Assembly (NCBI RefSeq): GCF_024713945.1
Contig: NC_134683.1
Span: 4,279,501-4,343,500, forward strand
Source: Dermatophagoides farinae
Lineage: Eukaryota; Arthropoda; Arachnida; Sarcoptiformes; Pyroglyphidae
Direction of reading: 5' to 3'
DNA length: 64,000 bases
The notes beneath the pieces are model-generated. The model saw nothing but the letters and a program-made list of their open reading frames with translations, was not told the DNA's origin and ran no database searches. This document shows, piece after piece, positions 39,801-49,065 of the stretch. The stretch's first letter is position 1; each line of letters begins with the position of its first letter. The translations under genes and the position numbers were made by a program.

Positions 39801-40509
39801 AACCAGATAATATACTTGTTATAAGTGAACAAAATCTACAAATTAAATTGACAGATTTTGCCAATGCACGATACATCAATTCCAATCACACTAGTAGTGC
39901 TAATACAAATAATTTGACAATTTCCGCTAATCCAGAATATATTGGTAAGTTTTGTTTTGATTTCGAATCTTTGTCTCATGACTAATGATGACTTGATTAA
40001 TCATTGAAAAATAGCACCGGAATTAATTCGAAATGAACCAGTGACGCTTCCATATACGGATGTATGGACTGTGGCGGTATTGGCATACATTTTGCTTAGT
40101 GGCCATTCACCATTCAAAGGCCATGATTCACAAGAAACGGCTGAAAATGTTGTTTTCGTCAGATACCTTTTCGAACGTTTATATCCACGAGTTACACAAG
40201 AAGCAATTCGATTTTTGTTGTCTGTTTTTAAATTAACACCACAGTGAGTATATATATTTCTTTTTCATTGATTATGATTTTGAAGTATTGATTGTTTTTT
40301 TTGTTTCTCGTTATAAAACTAGTAAACGACCCACAATCGAAGAATGTTATGAAAGCAAATGGTTATTACCGAATGAATTTATGATGAAAAAACGTGAAGC
40401 AGCATTGTTTGACACGAATCAAATGCAAATATTTACAAAACAATTTATGGATGATAAATCTTCATCAAAGCATTCTCGTTTACTTGATTTGATTGGATTG
40501 AATGAATGA
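21808..40509 (+). CDS. Unc-89: Unc-89/obscurin giant muscle protein
   Basis: Giant sarcomeric scaffold of the M-line with Rho-GEF signalling. Supported exons: 21808-22605, 24935-25047, 25121-25312, 25386-25722, 25881-25931, 26063-26104, 26174-26383, 26439-26579, 26636-26783, an exon from 26844 with an unresolved junction to the long exon ending 28599, 28668-30686, 30828-32708, 32965-34798, 34875-34994, 35052-35230, 35839-36105, 36176-36397, 36477-36607, 36670-36829, 36912-39944, 40015-40243 and 40323-40509. Domain order: Ser/Asp-rich head of 266 residues, SH3, RhoGEF (DH), PH, about 25 Ig, FN3, Ig, Ig, kinase-like 1, Ig, FN3, kinase-like 2. This is the arthropod Unc-89 order. The start is the first ATG of a long open exon. 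Internal alternative exons are listed separately. The family is certain; the exact splice pattern after the PH domain is not. Confidence 0.95.
22606..24002 (+). other. Unc-89 first intron, 5' part
   Basis: Non-coding interval after the first coding exon, unusually long for this genome. It holds TG, GA and TTG simple repeats (for example about 23207-23226, 23365-23385, 23757-23775 and 23876-23892) and GATGATGAT runs. Open frames here translate to Met, Ile and Asp runs and are not credible proteins. The length and the exon at its 3' end suggest it could hold an internal promoter. Confidence 0.5.
24003..24845 (+). CDS. candidate alternative (first or cassette) exon of Unc-89
   Basis: An ATG at 24003 opens 281 codons ending at AAT just before GTAGCC (24846), a possible donor, with a stop two codons later. 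Spliced from 24845 to the SH3 exon at 24935 it stays in frame (phase 0), exactly as the first exon ending at 22605 does. The encoded segment is basic and Ser-rich (KKKSISGRKKRKKPS, RRSSSLCR) and looks disordered. Codon use resembles the flanking exons. It could be an alternative first exon with its own promoter, a cassette exon with an acceptor at CAACAG (about 24020), or a short gene of 283 residues ending at 24854. I recognise no family. Coding potential is likely; its connection to Unc-89 is inference. Confidence 0.55.
24935..26783 (+). other. Unc-89: Unc-89 SH3-RhoGEF-PH module
   Basis: The SH3 domain spans 24935 to about 25210 (YQVILDYKPP ... HKW ... GFAPSAYLKP). The DH (RhoGEF) domain runs from 25386 to about 26270 (VRELIETEEDLIRDMQFVV, CQNLPKALAIL, LSDRLKLPLQRLNDYQLLLKEL), with linker sequence to the end of that exon at 26383. 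The PH domain runs from about 26370 to 26783 (RERFIFFFKSRMFITEI and a final IKSWLKMINSL helix). The DH conserved helix LPLQRLNDYQLLLK is intact, so exchange activity is plausible; the family acts on Rho GTPases. Confidence 0.9.
26844..26974 (+). other. Unc-89: unresolved reading-frame junction after the PH domain
   Basis: The best acceptor (TTTGATTTAG, ending 26843) continues the upstream frame as KSEEEFVEDQIKLPFV and then meets TGA at 26936-26938. The downstream 1.6 kb Ig exon is open in a different frame, in which TAA lies at about 26874. Options that restore frame: use AG at 26904 as the acceptor; or an intron from 26896 (weak donor GTCCTC) or 26878 (weak donor GTTACC) to AG at 26974. Otherwise the TGA ends a short isoform, or one base is wrong in the assembly. 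I cannot decide from sequence alone. Confidence 0.6.
35231..35514 (+). CDS. candidate alternative C-terminal exon with membrane anchor (Unc-89)
   Basis: The exon 35052-35230 ends at a good donor (A|GTAAGG), but reading on in frame stays open for 94 codons to TGA at 35512-35514. The extension has an Asn/Ser/His region, a basic helix (RNQRLLRQSIRLIGK), one strong hydrophobic span of about 23 residues (IVQVIIYAIIVYFVSIIL and on), then a short polar tail. An AATAAA lies at 35749-35754, before the next exon at 35839. This has the form of a tail-anchored alternative terminus: SH3-DH-PH-Ig array-TM, without FN3 or kinase domains. Known obscurins attach to the sarcoplasmic reticulum through a separate protein; a built-in anchor is not something I know of. 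Chance readthrough of this length in A+T-rich intron is unlikely but not excluded. Confidence 0.6.
35749..35754 (+). terminator. poly(A) signal for the alternative Unc-89 terminus
   Basis: AATAAA about 235 bases after the TGA at 35514 and 85 bases before the next coding exon. It supports the stretch 35231-35760 serving as a terminal exon with its own 3' UTR. Confidence 0.5.
37263..38045 (+). other. Unc-89: Unc-89 kinase-like domain 1 (pseudokinase)
   Basis: A titin/MLCK-type kinase fold with glycine loop GRGTQG, ATP lysine in YAVKMM, alpha-C glutamate in NSELDIM, and DFG intact (ICDFGLAQ). The catalytic loop reads HLGLTINDIL where active kinases have HRDLKPENIL, so the catalytic Asp is Gly and the Lys is Thr. 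ATP binding may survive; phosphotransfer should not. Fly Unc-89 kinase domains are also regarded as degenerate. Confidence 0.88.
39421..40400 (+). other. Unc-89: Unc-89 kinase-like domain 2 (pseudokinase)
   Basis: The second kinase fold is split by two short introns. The glycine loop is degenerate (STGKFSVI) but the ATP lysine is kept (LACKCV). The catalytic loop is LLELQPDNIL in place of HRDLKPENIL (Asp to Glu, Lys to Gln) and DFG reads DFA. APE is kept across the intron (PEYIAPEL), and the F-helix DVWTVAV is present. It is most likely a binding scaffold. Confidence 0.85.
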
Positions 40510-41010
40510 ATGAATGATCTATCTATTTTTCATCAGATAATCATCAACTTTATAGTGATTGCTCAATCAACAAAAATCTGTGAATGAATGTACGTTATCA
40601 TTATTTTTTTTTTGTATAACCTTACCCATCTTTAAGCATACACACACACACACCGATTATTTATAACTCTCTTTTTCTCTAAATCTAAACCATTAATATC
40701 ATCAATTGAATGATAATGTATAACCAATATCTATCTATAGTGTACGGTATTTTCTAGTCAGAAAAAAAACAAACAAACAAACAAAAACAAAACAGACGAT
40801 TATATAAAATATGATGATGATGATTTATTTATTTATATATACATCACATATGATGATAATGAAAATATATCCAATTTATGGGGGGAAAAAATCATTTATT
40901 TGTTTGATGGTAAAGTTTTGTTTGTGTATGTTTGGTGGTGATCAAATTATTATTTTTGTTTTTTTATATACAGGCGAATTTTTTTTTTTGTCAATTTTGA
41001 ACTTTTTTTT
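40510..41010. other. convergent 3' region, Unc-89 / Ly6-like gene
   Basis: 501 bp between convergent stop codons, consisting of A+T-rich 3' UTR. A minus-strand AATAAA at about 40824-40829 would serve the Ly6 gene. I see no canonical AATAAA for Unc-89 near its stop. No gene is visible. Confidence 0.5.
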
Positions 41011-41675
41011 TCATTTTTGTATGAGCAAAAGGAAGACAATGGTTACCAATAATGAAAACAATATCTGCACCAATGGTGGTGATGGTGTTAATTGTGATGC
41101 ATCATTACAGCCATCTTTACTATTACAGGTACAATATTCTAGATAAATATCATATGTACCTTTTCTATAAAGACAATTATGTTCATTGCCGGTACCTTCA
41201 CCAGGTGATCCAAGAAATGCACAATCTCTGATTGTACGCCAATTGCCATGAATTTTTTGTCTAATTTTTCTACACATTGTTGCCATTTTTAATTGTGGTT
41301 GTTTTTGTTCATCTTTACGTATCAATGTTTCATATGGTGTTTCATCTATGGTTGTTCAATAAATCAATGATTCGATCAGATGTGATGTTGAATTCAGAAG
41401 CTTACCTTCAAAAAGATGGCTACGTTTCACTTCACGACAATCTTTTATGGGCAGTGTATTATTATCAAATGGATCGGCACATTTTGGATCAGAATCTGAA
41501 TGACATACCCAACATTTTATACACGATACTATTTTCAATAATAATAATAATCGACAATTAATCAAAATAATGGTTAAAGTAAATTCAATTTAAAATTACC
41601 GTTTGATAGGAAAAGACCAAGAATCATGATTGAAATGATCCATAGTTTGATGATGATTTGATGATGATTTTTCAT
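41011..41675 (-). CDS. quiver/sleepless-type Ly6 GPI-anchored protein
   Basis: Three exons, 41600-41675, 41406-41528 and 41011-41345, encode 177 residues. Residues 1-26 form a signal peptide (LWIISIMILGLFLS). The mature part opens CIKCWVCHSDSDPKCADPF, the hallmark of arthropod quiver-type Ly6 domains, and ends with YCTCNSKDGCND, the Cys-Asn signature of the three-finger fold. A hydrophobic C-terminus (LVQILFSLLVTIVFLLL) is a probable GPI-attachment signal. Family members sit on the outer cell surface and act in ion-channel regulation or septate junctions; which applies here cannot be told. It is head-to-head with a second Ly6 gene 442 bp away. Confidence 0.88.
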
Positions 41676-42117
41676 GATGATTGCCGAATGATGATGGTTA
41701 CAGGAAAAAAAATAAACAACTAAACTGACATTTAAAGATACACACGAGCTACATCACACCTTGCTGGTTTTTATTATTAGCCCAACGTGTTTCAATGTGT
41801 GTGTGTGTATGTTATCGACATATCTTCGAATAAATAGCCACCACAATGAAAGGTGAGGCTCAATTTTAGCTGCCAGTTTTTTTTCAGTATTTATCTATAG
41901 TTGCCGCCGCTTTTGTTTTCATTTCAAGTTACCATGACGTTCCCATCTATTCACACACACACACACAGTATTGTATGTTCGGGGTTTTAGCTGAATTCAA
42001 CATGATGAGTTTACCTGCTGACAGACTGTGACCAACAACAACAACAACCACCACCACTGTTGCATTCCCACAGGTTCCAAACAATAAAAGTATATCGACC
42101 CCTTTGGGACGTTGACA
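41676..42117. promoter_or_regulatory. shared promoter region of two divergent Ly6 genes
   Basis: 442 bp between divergent start codons. It contains a short TG run (about 41797-41807), CA run (about 41951-41966) and CAACAACAAC run (about 42032-42049). A TATA-like TATAT lies a few bases before the start of the plus-strand gene (about 42091). The shared promoter is inferred from arrangement. Confidence 0.5.
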
Positions 42118-42708
42118 ATGGATTTATCTGTCTTTTGTTCAATGATGACCTTGATGGTCATAACCATAGTATCGATATTGTTGTCAAATTGTAGAGGTTT
42201 GTTTGTTTGGATTTTTTTTCTTCTGTAACCTACCTGTTTGCTAATGATCATTCATTACCCCTCATGTGATTGATTTCCTGTAGTTGTGGCAATCAAATGT
42301 TATCAATGTAGTACAGAAAAAGATGGTAAAAATTCCGATAATTGTGGAGCGTATCGTGCATTCAATCATAGTCAACATATTGCTGTCGATTGTATGGGTG
42401 AAGAAGCAAATACACCAGGTACATTTTGTTTCAAATCCATACAACAAGGACCACGTGGTTTCATTTGGGATGGCCGTTGGCGTAGTGTAATACGTCGTTG
42501 TGCACAGGTCAGCGAACGTGGTATATCATGGAGTTGTGATTGGGGTTATTATGAAAATGGTGTATATTGGGAAGAATGTTATTGTGCCGAAGATAATTGT
42601 AATCGTGCTACTACGCAACAATATAATCAACAACATTTAATAATTTTGACTATGACAACCATTATCACATGTTTATCATACATTTTTATTCTATTGCCAT
42701 TAAGATGA
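42118..42708 (+). CDS. Ly6/uPAR-domain GPI-anchored protein
   Basis: Two exons, 42118-42196 and 42284-42708, encode 167 residues. A signal peptide (MTLMVITIVSILLSN) is followed by IKCYQCSTEKDGKNSDNC, the Ly6 opening, and closes with CYCAEDNCN, the Ly6 C-terminal signature. A hydrophobic tail (LIILTMTTIITCLSYIFILL) suggests GPI anchoring. It differs from the minus-strand neighbour in Cys spacing and length, so the pair is an old or fast-evolving duplication rather than a recent one. AATAAA overlaps the stop at 42708-42713, with more copies just after. Ligand or partner unknown. Confidence 0.87.
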
Positions 42709-42811
42709 ATAAAATCAAAATCAAATCAAAAATAAAATAAAATAAAAAATCATGTAATCAACATTTTAAACGTAATAAGTCCATTATTTATCACATGTGT
42801 GTGTGAGTGGT

Positions 42812-43449
42812 TCAAAAACGCATTGAATCTGATGATACAATTGATGGCCGATGTCCAATAGATCCAACATCTTCATCAGGCATTGGTATATAATGTATAT
42901 TCGAAATTTGATGACCACGATATTGATTTAAAATCATCAATAAATAGGCAAACGATGCTTGAATAAGAAAAAATATGCCCAATGACAGATAACCAGTATT
43001 GGTTAGATAATCAATAACCATCATAACAAATGCAACCATTAGACAGCAAATAAATGTAGACAAAATGTTTCGATTCTGTTTCAATGCACCAACAAGACCA
43101 AATAATTGCATTAAGGCGAATAACATAAGCATAAAGAAATTACGGAAATAGTATAGTACTGAAACAGAAAAGACAAAAAAAACAAAAAAATGAATCATTT
43201 GAAATGTAACATTCATTCGATAATTAATAACTTACCTTTTCCGGTTGTCATTGGATCATCGGATTTATGGCCACCATCATGCATATTGGACGAATTCGAA
43301 GGGCTATTTTGAATTTCATCCACCAATGTGGATATCAAATCAAACATCAAGTATCCGATAAAAAATATCGATGCACCACATAATGAGATGACAATATGTT
43401 TGACAATATGAGGAAAAAGAACTTTTTTAATATTTCCACGAATCGACAT
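42812..43449 (-). CDS. four-pass membrane protein, unrecognised
   Basis: Exons 43236-43449 and 42812-43158 encode 186 residues. Four hydrophobic spans are visible: VISLCGASIFFIGYLMF, FFMLMLFALMQLFGLVG, FICCLMVAFVMMVID and LGIFFLIQASFAYLLMI. Between spans 1 and 2 is a polar loop with a possible N-glycosylation site (NSSN). The C-terminal tail of about 35 residues is polar (YIPMPDEDVGSIGH and a Ser cluster), suggesting cytosolic ends. It resembles small arthropod tetraspan proteins in layout, but I find no family signature. It is divergent from aconitase. Confidence 0.75.
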
Positions 43450-44292
43450 TTCTTGTTGTGTTGTTCTTGTGTGATATCATAGAATCATATATAAGTTACC
43501 GAATTGTCAATTTAATACCACCAAAAAAAAAAAAAAAAAAAAAAATGAAATATCGGTTTTGAGTGAAGATGGTGGTGTGAGTGTATTGAAAACATATCAA
43601 CGATCATATAAACAATATAAACAATAAAATAATAATAAACAAAAAACTCGAATTTGCGTGTGTGATGGTGTGCGCCTCGTTGCGTCATATAATCCAATCA
43701 TTTTATTTTTCGATGATGATGATGAACAACGATTTATTCAATACCACCATCATCATGTATGCAACAATGTTGTTTTGGTGGCCTTGAATGCATCGTCTCA
43801 TCAATATTATATATACCAATGATGATTGTATTGTACCGGCTATTGATTGTTATAAAAAAAAAATTATATCTGGATTTCTGATCATATTTGATTCATCGAC
43901 GACGACGACGACCATGATATTATCATTTCATTGATTCATAGAAAAGATTGGATCGAAAAAAAATCATCATATTGTTATGAAATGGCCAAGCATACGTACT
44001 ATATGAACGACTATCAAAAAAAAAAAAAAAAAAATAGAATGTTGTGATATTGTGTTCACATTTTATAGGACAAAATCTTTCACTGTGCAGCATTAAAATT
44101 CACACACACATTCATTCAGACGATTATTATTGAAAAAAAAGTGAACTGTCTACGCTAGTATGTGTGACCTGTTTACTTTATAAAATTATTTAAATTTAAA
44201 AAAAAACCGAAAAAATACCGGCAACAATCTTCTCATTCTAATTGTGAAACAACGTTGTATTCTTGATTTAAGAAAAAAATTAATCATTAATC
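43450..44292. promoter_or_regulatory. divergent promoter region, tetraspan gene / aconitase
   Basis: 843 bp between divergent start codons. It includes an A23 run at 43523-43545, another A-run near 44016-44033, GATGATGAT and GACGACGAC microsatellites and otherwise featureless A+T-rich DNA. It should hold both promoters. No gene is visible. Confidence 0.5.
43523..43545. repeat. poly(A) run
   Basis: About 23 consecutive A on the + strand upstream of the tetraspan gene; a simple mononucleotide repeat. Confidence 0.8.
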
Positions 44293-47200
44293 ATGTTATA
44301 TCGTACATCTCTTACCAAGGTATTGAAGTGATAATTTTTTTTTTGATTGTCTGTGATGATTATGAGAGGTTATCATTTTTTTTTGTTTGATAAAGATCAT
44401 ATGAAGGACGAATCTGTTTTGTTTACATGATGCCATTAACCTTTAAATTTTGTTTTTTTTTTTTTTTTGATTCTCATCTATGAATTATTATCATCATCAT
44501 CATCATCATTAAGCCATATCTTGGTGTTTGGCGTTGGTCGTTGAATAGTAAAAATTCACGATGTTTTGCATCAGCTGCCGTACCAATGAGCCGTTTCGAT
44601 AATGAACCGATGCCATATACAAAATTGAGTGAAAATTTAAAAATAGTTCGTGATCGGTATGGTTTTTTATATTTCATTTAAGAATTTTAGTTGTAACTGA
44701 TTTTTTTTTTGTTTTGTTTTGTTCAGATTGCAACGACCATTGACTTTATCGGAAAAAATTCTTTATTCACATTTGGACAATGCACGTGAACAGGACATTG
44801 AACGTGGTACAAGTTATTTACGATTACGACCTGATCGTGTTGCTATGCAAGATGCCACAGCTCAGATGGCATTGTTACAATTTATTTCCAGTGGTTTAGC
44901 TCGTGTTGCCGTTCCTAGTACGGTTCATTGCGATCATTTGATTGAAGCACAAATTGGTGGTGCTGAAGATCTGAAACGTGCCATTAAAATCAATGAAGAA
45001 GTGTACAATTTTCTCAGTACTGCTTCAGCTAAATATGGTGTTGGTTTCTGGAAACCTGGTAGCGGTATCATTCATCAGGTAAAACTTGATTTTCGTATTT
45101 TTTCTGATCTCGTTAATCAATTGATCATTGCGTGGCAATTTGCACATAAGCTGCCTGATTGTGACGTGAAGTTGATTAACAGAAATTGAAATGATCATTT
45201 AACAGGTGTAGAATCGATACGAGTTTTCATCATTTTGATTCATATGTATTATAATGATGACATTTTCTTTTCACTTGTAGATCATCCTTGAAAATTATGC
45301 CTTTCCTGGCGTTCTTTTAATCGGAACCGATAGTCATACCGTGAATGGTGGTGGTCTAGGAGGACTTTGCATTGGTGTTGGTGGTGCTGATGCCGTAGAT
45401 GTAATGGCCAATATTCCGTGGGAACTTAAATGTCCTCAAGTGATTGGTATTAAATTAACAGGCAAATTAAATGGATGGACATCATCGAAAGATGTTATAT
45501 TGAAAGTAGCTGATATACTTACCGTAAAAGGTGGTACTGGTTCCATTGTCGAATATTTTGGTCCAGGTGTCGATTCGATAAGCTGCACTGGTATGGGAAC
45601 GATCTGTAATATGGGCGCCGAGATTGGTGCCACAACATCGGTTTTCCCTTACAATTCTCGAATGAGAGATTATCTGGTATCGACGAATCGAAAACCTATT
45701 GCTGATTTGGCCGATCAAAATCGTGGGCTATTGTCGGCTGATCCTGAATGTAAATACGATCGAATCATTGAAATTGATCTGGATACTCTTGAACCACATG
45801 TTAATGGTCCATTCACACCGGATTTGGCTCATCCAATCTCAAAATTGGGTGAGAATGCCAAAAAGAATGGTTATCCATTAGAAGTTAAAGTTGGTCTTAT
45901 TGGCAGCTGTACGAATAGTAGCTACGAAGATATGAATCGATCGGTCAGTCTAGCAAAACAGGCATTGAATCATGGCCTGAAAAGTAAATCAATCTTTACC
46001 GTGACACCAGGCTCTGAACAAATTCGAGCGACAATCGAACGTGATGGTCAAGCAAAAGTACTTCGTGAATTTGGTGGCATTGTTTTGGCCAATGCTTGTG
46101 GCCCATGTATTGGACAATGGGATCGTAAAGACATTAAAAAAGGTGAAAAAAACACAATCGTCTCATCTTATAATCGAAACTTTACTGGCCGTAATGACGC
46201 CAATCCTGCAACACATGCATTTGTAACATCACCAGAATTGGTCACAGCTCTTTCGATTGCTGGTCGTTTAGATTTTAATCCATTGACCGATGAATTAACT
46301 GGTGCTGATGGCAAAAAATTTAAATTAGAACCACCTACCGGTGATGAATTACCTAAAGATGGTTTTGATCCTGGTCACGATACTTATCAAGCTCCACCAA
46401 AAGCTGGCTCAGAAACTCAGGTACAAGTTGATCCAAAATCCGATCGTTTGCAGCTACTATCACCATTCGATAAATGGGATGGTAAAGATCTTGAAGATAT
46501 GGTTATTTTAATCAAAATCAAAGGTAAATGTACCACCGATCATATCAGTATGGCTGGTCCTTGGCTCAAATATCGAGGTCATTTGGATAACATCTCTAAC
46601 AATATGTTTATCGGGTATGTTGTTTGTTTATTCATCATTGTTATGTTTCTGTCATTTCAATTAACCATTCTGTTTTGTTATTTTGTTATTGTGTAGTGCT
46701 ATCAACTCTGAAAATAACGAGGCCAATAAAGTTCGTAATTTAGTCAATGGTGAATGGGGACCGGTGCCTGATACAGCTCGATTCTATAAATCAAAAAATA
46801 TGAAATGGGTTGCCATCGGTGAAGAAAACTATGGTGAAGGTAGTAGTAGAGAACATGCTGCATTGGAACCAAGACATCTTGGTGGACGTGCCATTATCAC
46901 CAAAAGCTTTGCTCGTATCCATGGTAAGTACTCGTTTGTTGTTGATGATGCTAAATCAATGTTTTTGACTCTTGTTTTTTTTTCTAGAAACCAATTTGAA
47001 AAAACAAGGCCTATTACCACTTACATTTGCCAATCCAGCTGATTATGATAAAATCCAACCAGATAGTCGAATTTCATTGGTGGATCTAAAAAATCTGGCA
47101 CCTGGAACGGTATGACAAAATGTTTGATCATGACCTCATAATTAAATTATTGTTTTCTTTTCAAAATCATTCCACTAGCCTGTCAAATGTATCATTAAAC

Positions 47201-47313
47201 AAAAAGATGGAAAAACCGAAACCATCACGTTAAATCATACAATGAATGATCTTCAAATTGAATGGTTCAAAGCTGGTAGTGCATTGAATCGAATGGCCGA
47301 ATTATTGAAATGA
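44293..47313 (+). CDS. ACO2: mitochondrial aconitate hydratase
   Basis: TCA-cycle enzyme converting citrate to isocitrate through a 4Fe-4S cluster in the mitochondrial matrix. Seven exons, 44293-44319, 44514-44656, 44727-45078, 45281-46614, 46697-46923, 46988-47109 and 47179-47313, give 779 residues (human 780). The first 9-codon exon plus exon 2 encode a basic import leader ending near [13 protein letters not shown]. Key elements: [41 protein letters not shown], cluster cysteines in [14 protein letters not shown] and [27 protein letters not shown], the domain-4 [15 protein letters not shown], and active-site [18 protein letters not shown]. All look intact. AATAAA at about 47436-47441 lies 125 bases after the stop, inside the LAMTOR2 3' region. 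Confidence 0.98.
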
Positions 47314-47390
47314 AACAAAAAAACCAACTCTGATTACTAATCAACTAAATGATGAATTGTAGAATTGAATTATTTGTTTGCTTTGTTGTG

Positions 47391-47441
47391 TTTATTATTT
47401 TATTATAATAATAATTGCCAGTTTGTTTTAATAATAATAAA
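47391..47441. terminator. overlapping poly(A) signals of aconitase and LAMTOR2
   Basis: AATAAA on the plus strand at about 47436-47441 and on the minus strand at about 47391-47396. The genes are convergent with 168 bp between stop codons. Each signal lies beyond the other, so the two mature transcripts should overlap by some tens of bases. Confidence 0.55.
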
Positions 47442-47481
47442 AAAATTCAATATCTATCGAACAGAAAAAAAAATTGATCAA

Positions 47482-47943
47482 TTATATTCCAGATAATTGT
47501 GATAATGGTGCCTCCAGATGATCAGCTAAAGCTTTCATTTTTTGTTTCAATGTTCCAATATCAACATTGACAGGAGAATCACGTGAATACAAACAAAGAA
47601 GAACATCGGCTACGGCAGCTATCAAAGCAATACCATGTTCAGCTTCAATGTATACATAGGATAATTGACTTGAAGCCAGATGATTACGGCCATAATTACT
47701 ATATGAAGCCCAAATTCCGCTAGCTATTGCAGCAATCATTCGAACATCTTTATCACCATAACCAGAATAAGCTAATAAACGGCCATCTTTGTTGAACAAT
47801 CTAATCTCGACAAAAGTAAAGTTTGAAAAAGATCGGACCAAGATCAAACAAATCAAGTTAATTTGTTTTACTTACAACGTAGCAGAAATACCAGCAGTGT
47901 TGGCTTGATTTAGGATTTGTGTCAATGTTTTTGGTCTCAACAT
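47482..47943 (-). CDS. LAMTOR2: Ragulator subunit LAMTOR2 (p14, roadblock fold)
   Basis: Two exons, 47876-47943 and 47482-47800, encode 128 residues (human 125). The sequence begins MLRPKTLTQILNQANTAGIS and continues LLAYSGYGDKDVRMIAAIAS, both close to animal p14. It pairs with LAMTOR3 (MP1) in the Ragulator complex on late endosomes and lysosomes, which anchors Rag GTPases for mTORC1 and scaffolds MAPK signalling. The roadblock/LC7 fold covers almost the whole protein. The ATG at 47943 is the conserved family start. It is convergent with aconitase. Confidence 0.96.
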
Positions 47944-48774
47944 TTCATTGATATATATTGGAATTTATAAATCGTAATATTTAAAAAAAATTCATCAATT
48001 CAAATAATTTTTAAAGGGTGGATTTATATTTGTTGTTTATTCGATTTCAAGCCGTCACGTACTATATGAACAGTATAGATTTATTTCGAAACTTTTCCTT
48101 TTTTCTTTTTTTTTCGAAAAAAATCCCTGCTTTTTATTTTTTTCTGGTTCTTATTGTATAAAATGCTTGTTATCCATCGATCCATCCATCAAAAATGATA
48201 GTCATTTTCAGGTATTTTTCTTGGGTAAAAACCATAAAAAACAACGACTATAATGATTTCGTTGACGGATTCTCTTGATATTCTTTACTCATCATTTTCA
48301 AAAACGGTGCCACCATATGACCGTTATCATTAAGATTGACAATTATTGCTCGCTATTTTTTTTTTCTTTCATTTGATGATGATGATGGAGAATTTCACTC
48401 TCACCAAATAATAATACTGACTATGGTAAAAAACAATGCAAACCAAAATCAGAATTCAAATCGAAATCGAATCGACCAACGAAACGAAATGAAAAAAAAA
48501 TAAGCTCTTGCTTTCATCATTTGCAATGGGTTGGGATACCTGAACTGGTGGGCGGTTGTTTCCCATCCATATACACACACCGTATCATTGATGATGATGA
48601 TGATGACGATGATGCGATGCAATAGTTAGCATTCTATTTTTTTGGGTTATATTTCGATAGTCGCATCGTCGCTGATGTTAACTATCGTCGAATTATTATT
48701 GTTCTTGGTTAGAATATTGTGGTTGTGGTTGTGTGTGTGTGCGCCAACCTAGCCGAAATGTCGAATCTAACCAG

Positions 48775-48775
<1 letters not shown>

Positions 48776-48807
<32 letters not shown>
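48776..48807. repeat. (TG)n microsatellite
   Basis: About 16 TG units in the LAMTOR2/FOXJ1 intergenic region; a simple dinucleotide repeat. Shorter TG and CA runs are scattered through introns and intergenic DNA of the window. Confidence 0.85.
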
Positions 48808-48810
<3 letters not shown>

Positions 48811-49042
48811 AAAAAACAGTTTTTATTTTGCAGATGCAGAAACAACGGCGCGCGCCAAACACATCACAATCATATAATATACATTCAGCCATCCATCCTA
48901 TCCAAAAAAAAGGTAAAAAGCAAATGTTGGAACCCGAGGAGTAAGTATATATAGCCTATATATATGGGAAACCTTCTTCATTCCTAACCAATCATTCATT
49001 TGCTAACATTTTATTCTTCTTCTTTGTAGGGCCAATAAAACC

Positions 49043-49065
49043 AAAAAAAAAAAAAAAAAAAAAAA
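49043..49065. repeat. poly(A) run
   Basis: About 23 consecutive A on the + strand between LAMTOR2 and FOXJ1; a simple mononucleotide repeat. It follows an AATAAA by a few bases, but I see no gene ending here. Confidence 0.75.

Noticed and set aside
48733-48954. 73-codon open frame across the TG array
   Set aside because: Cys-Val repeats from TG microsatellite; not a protein.
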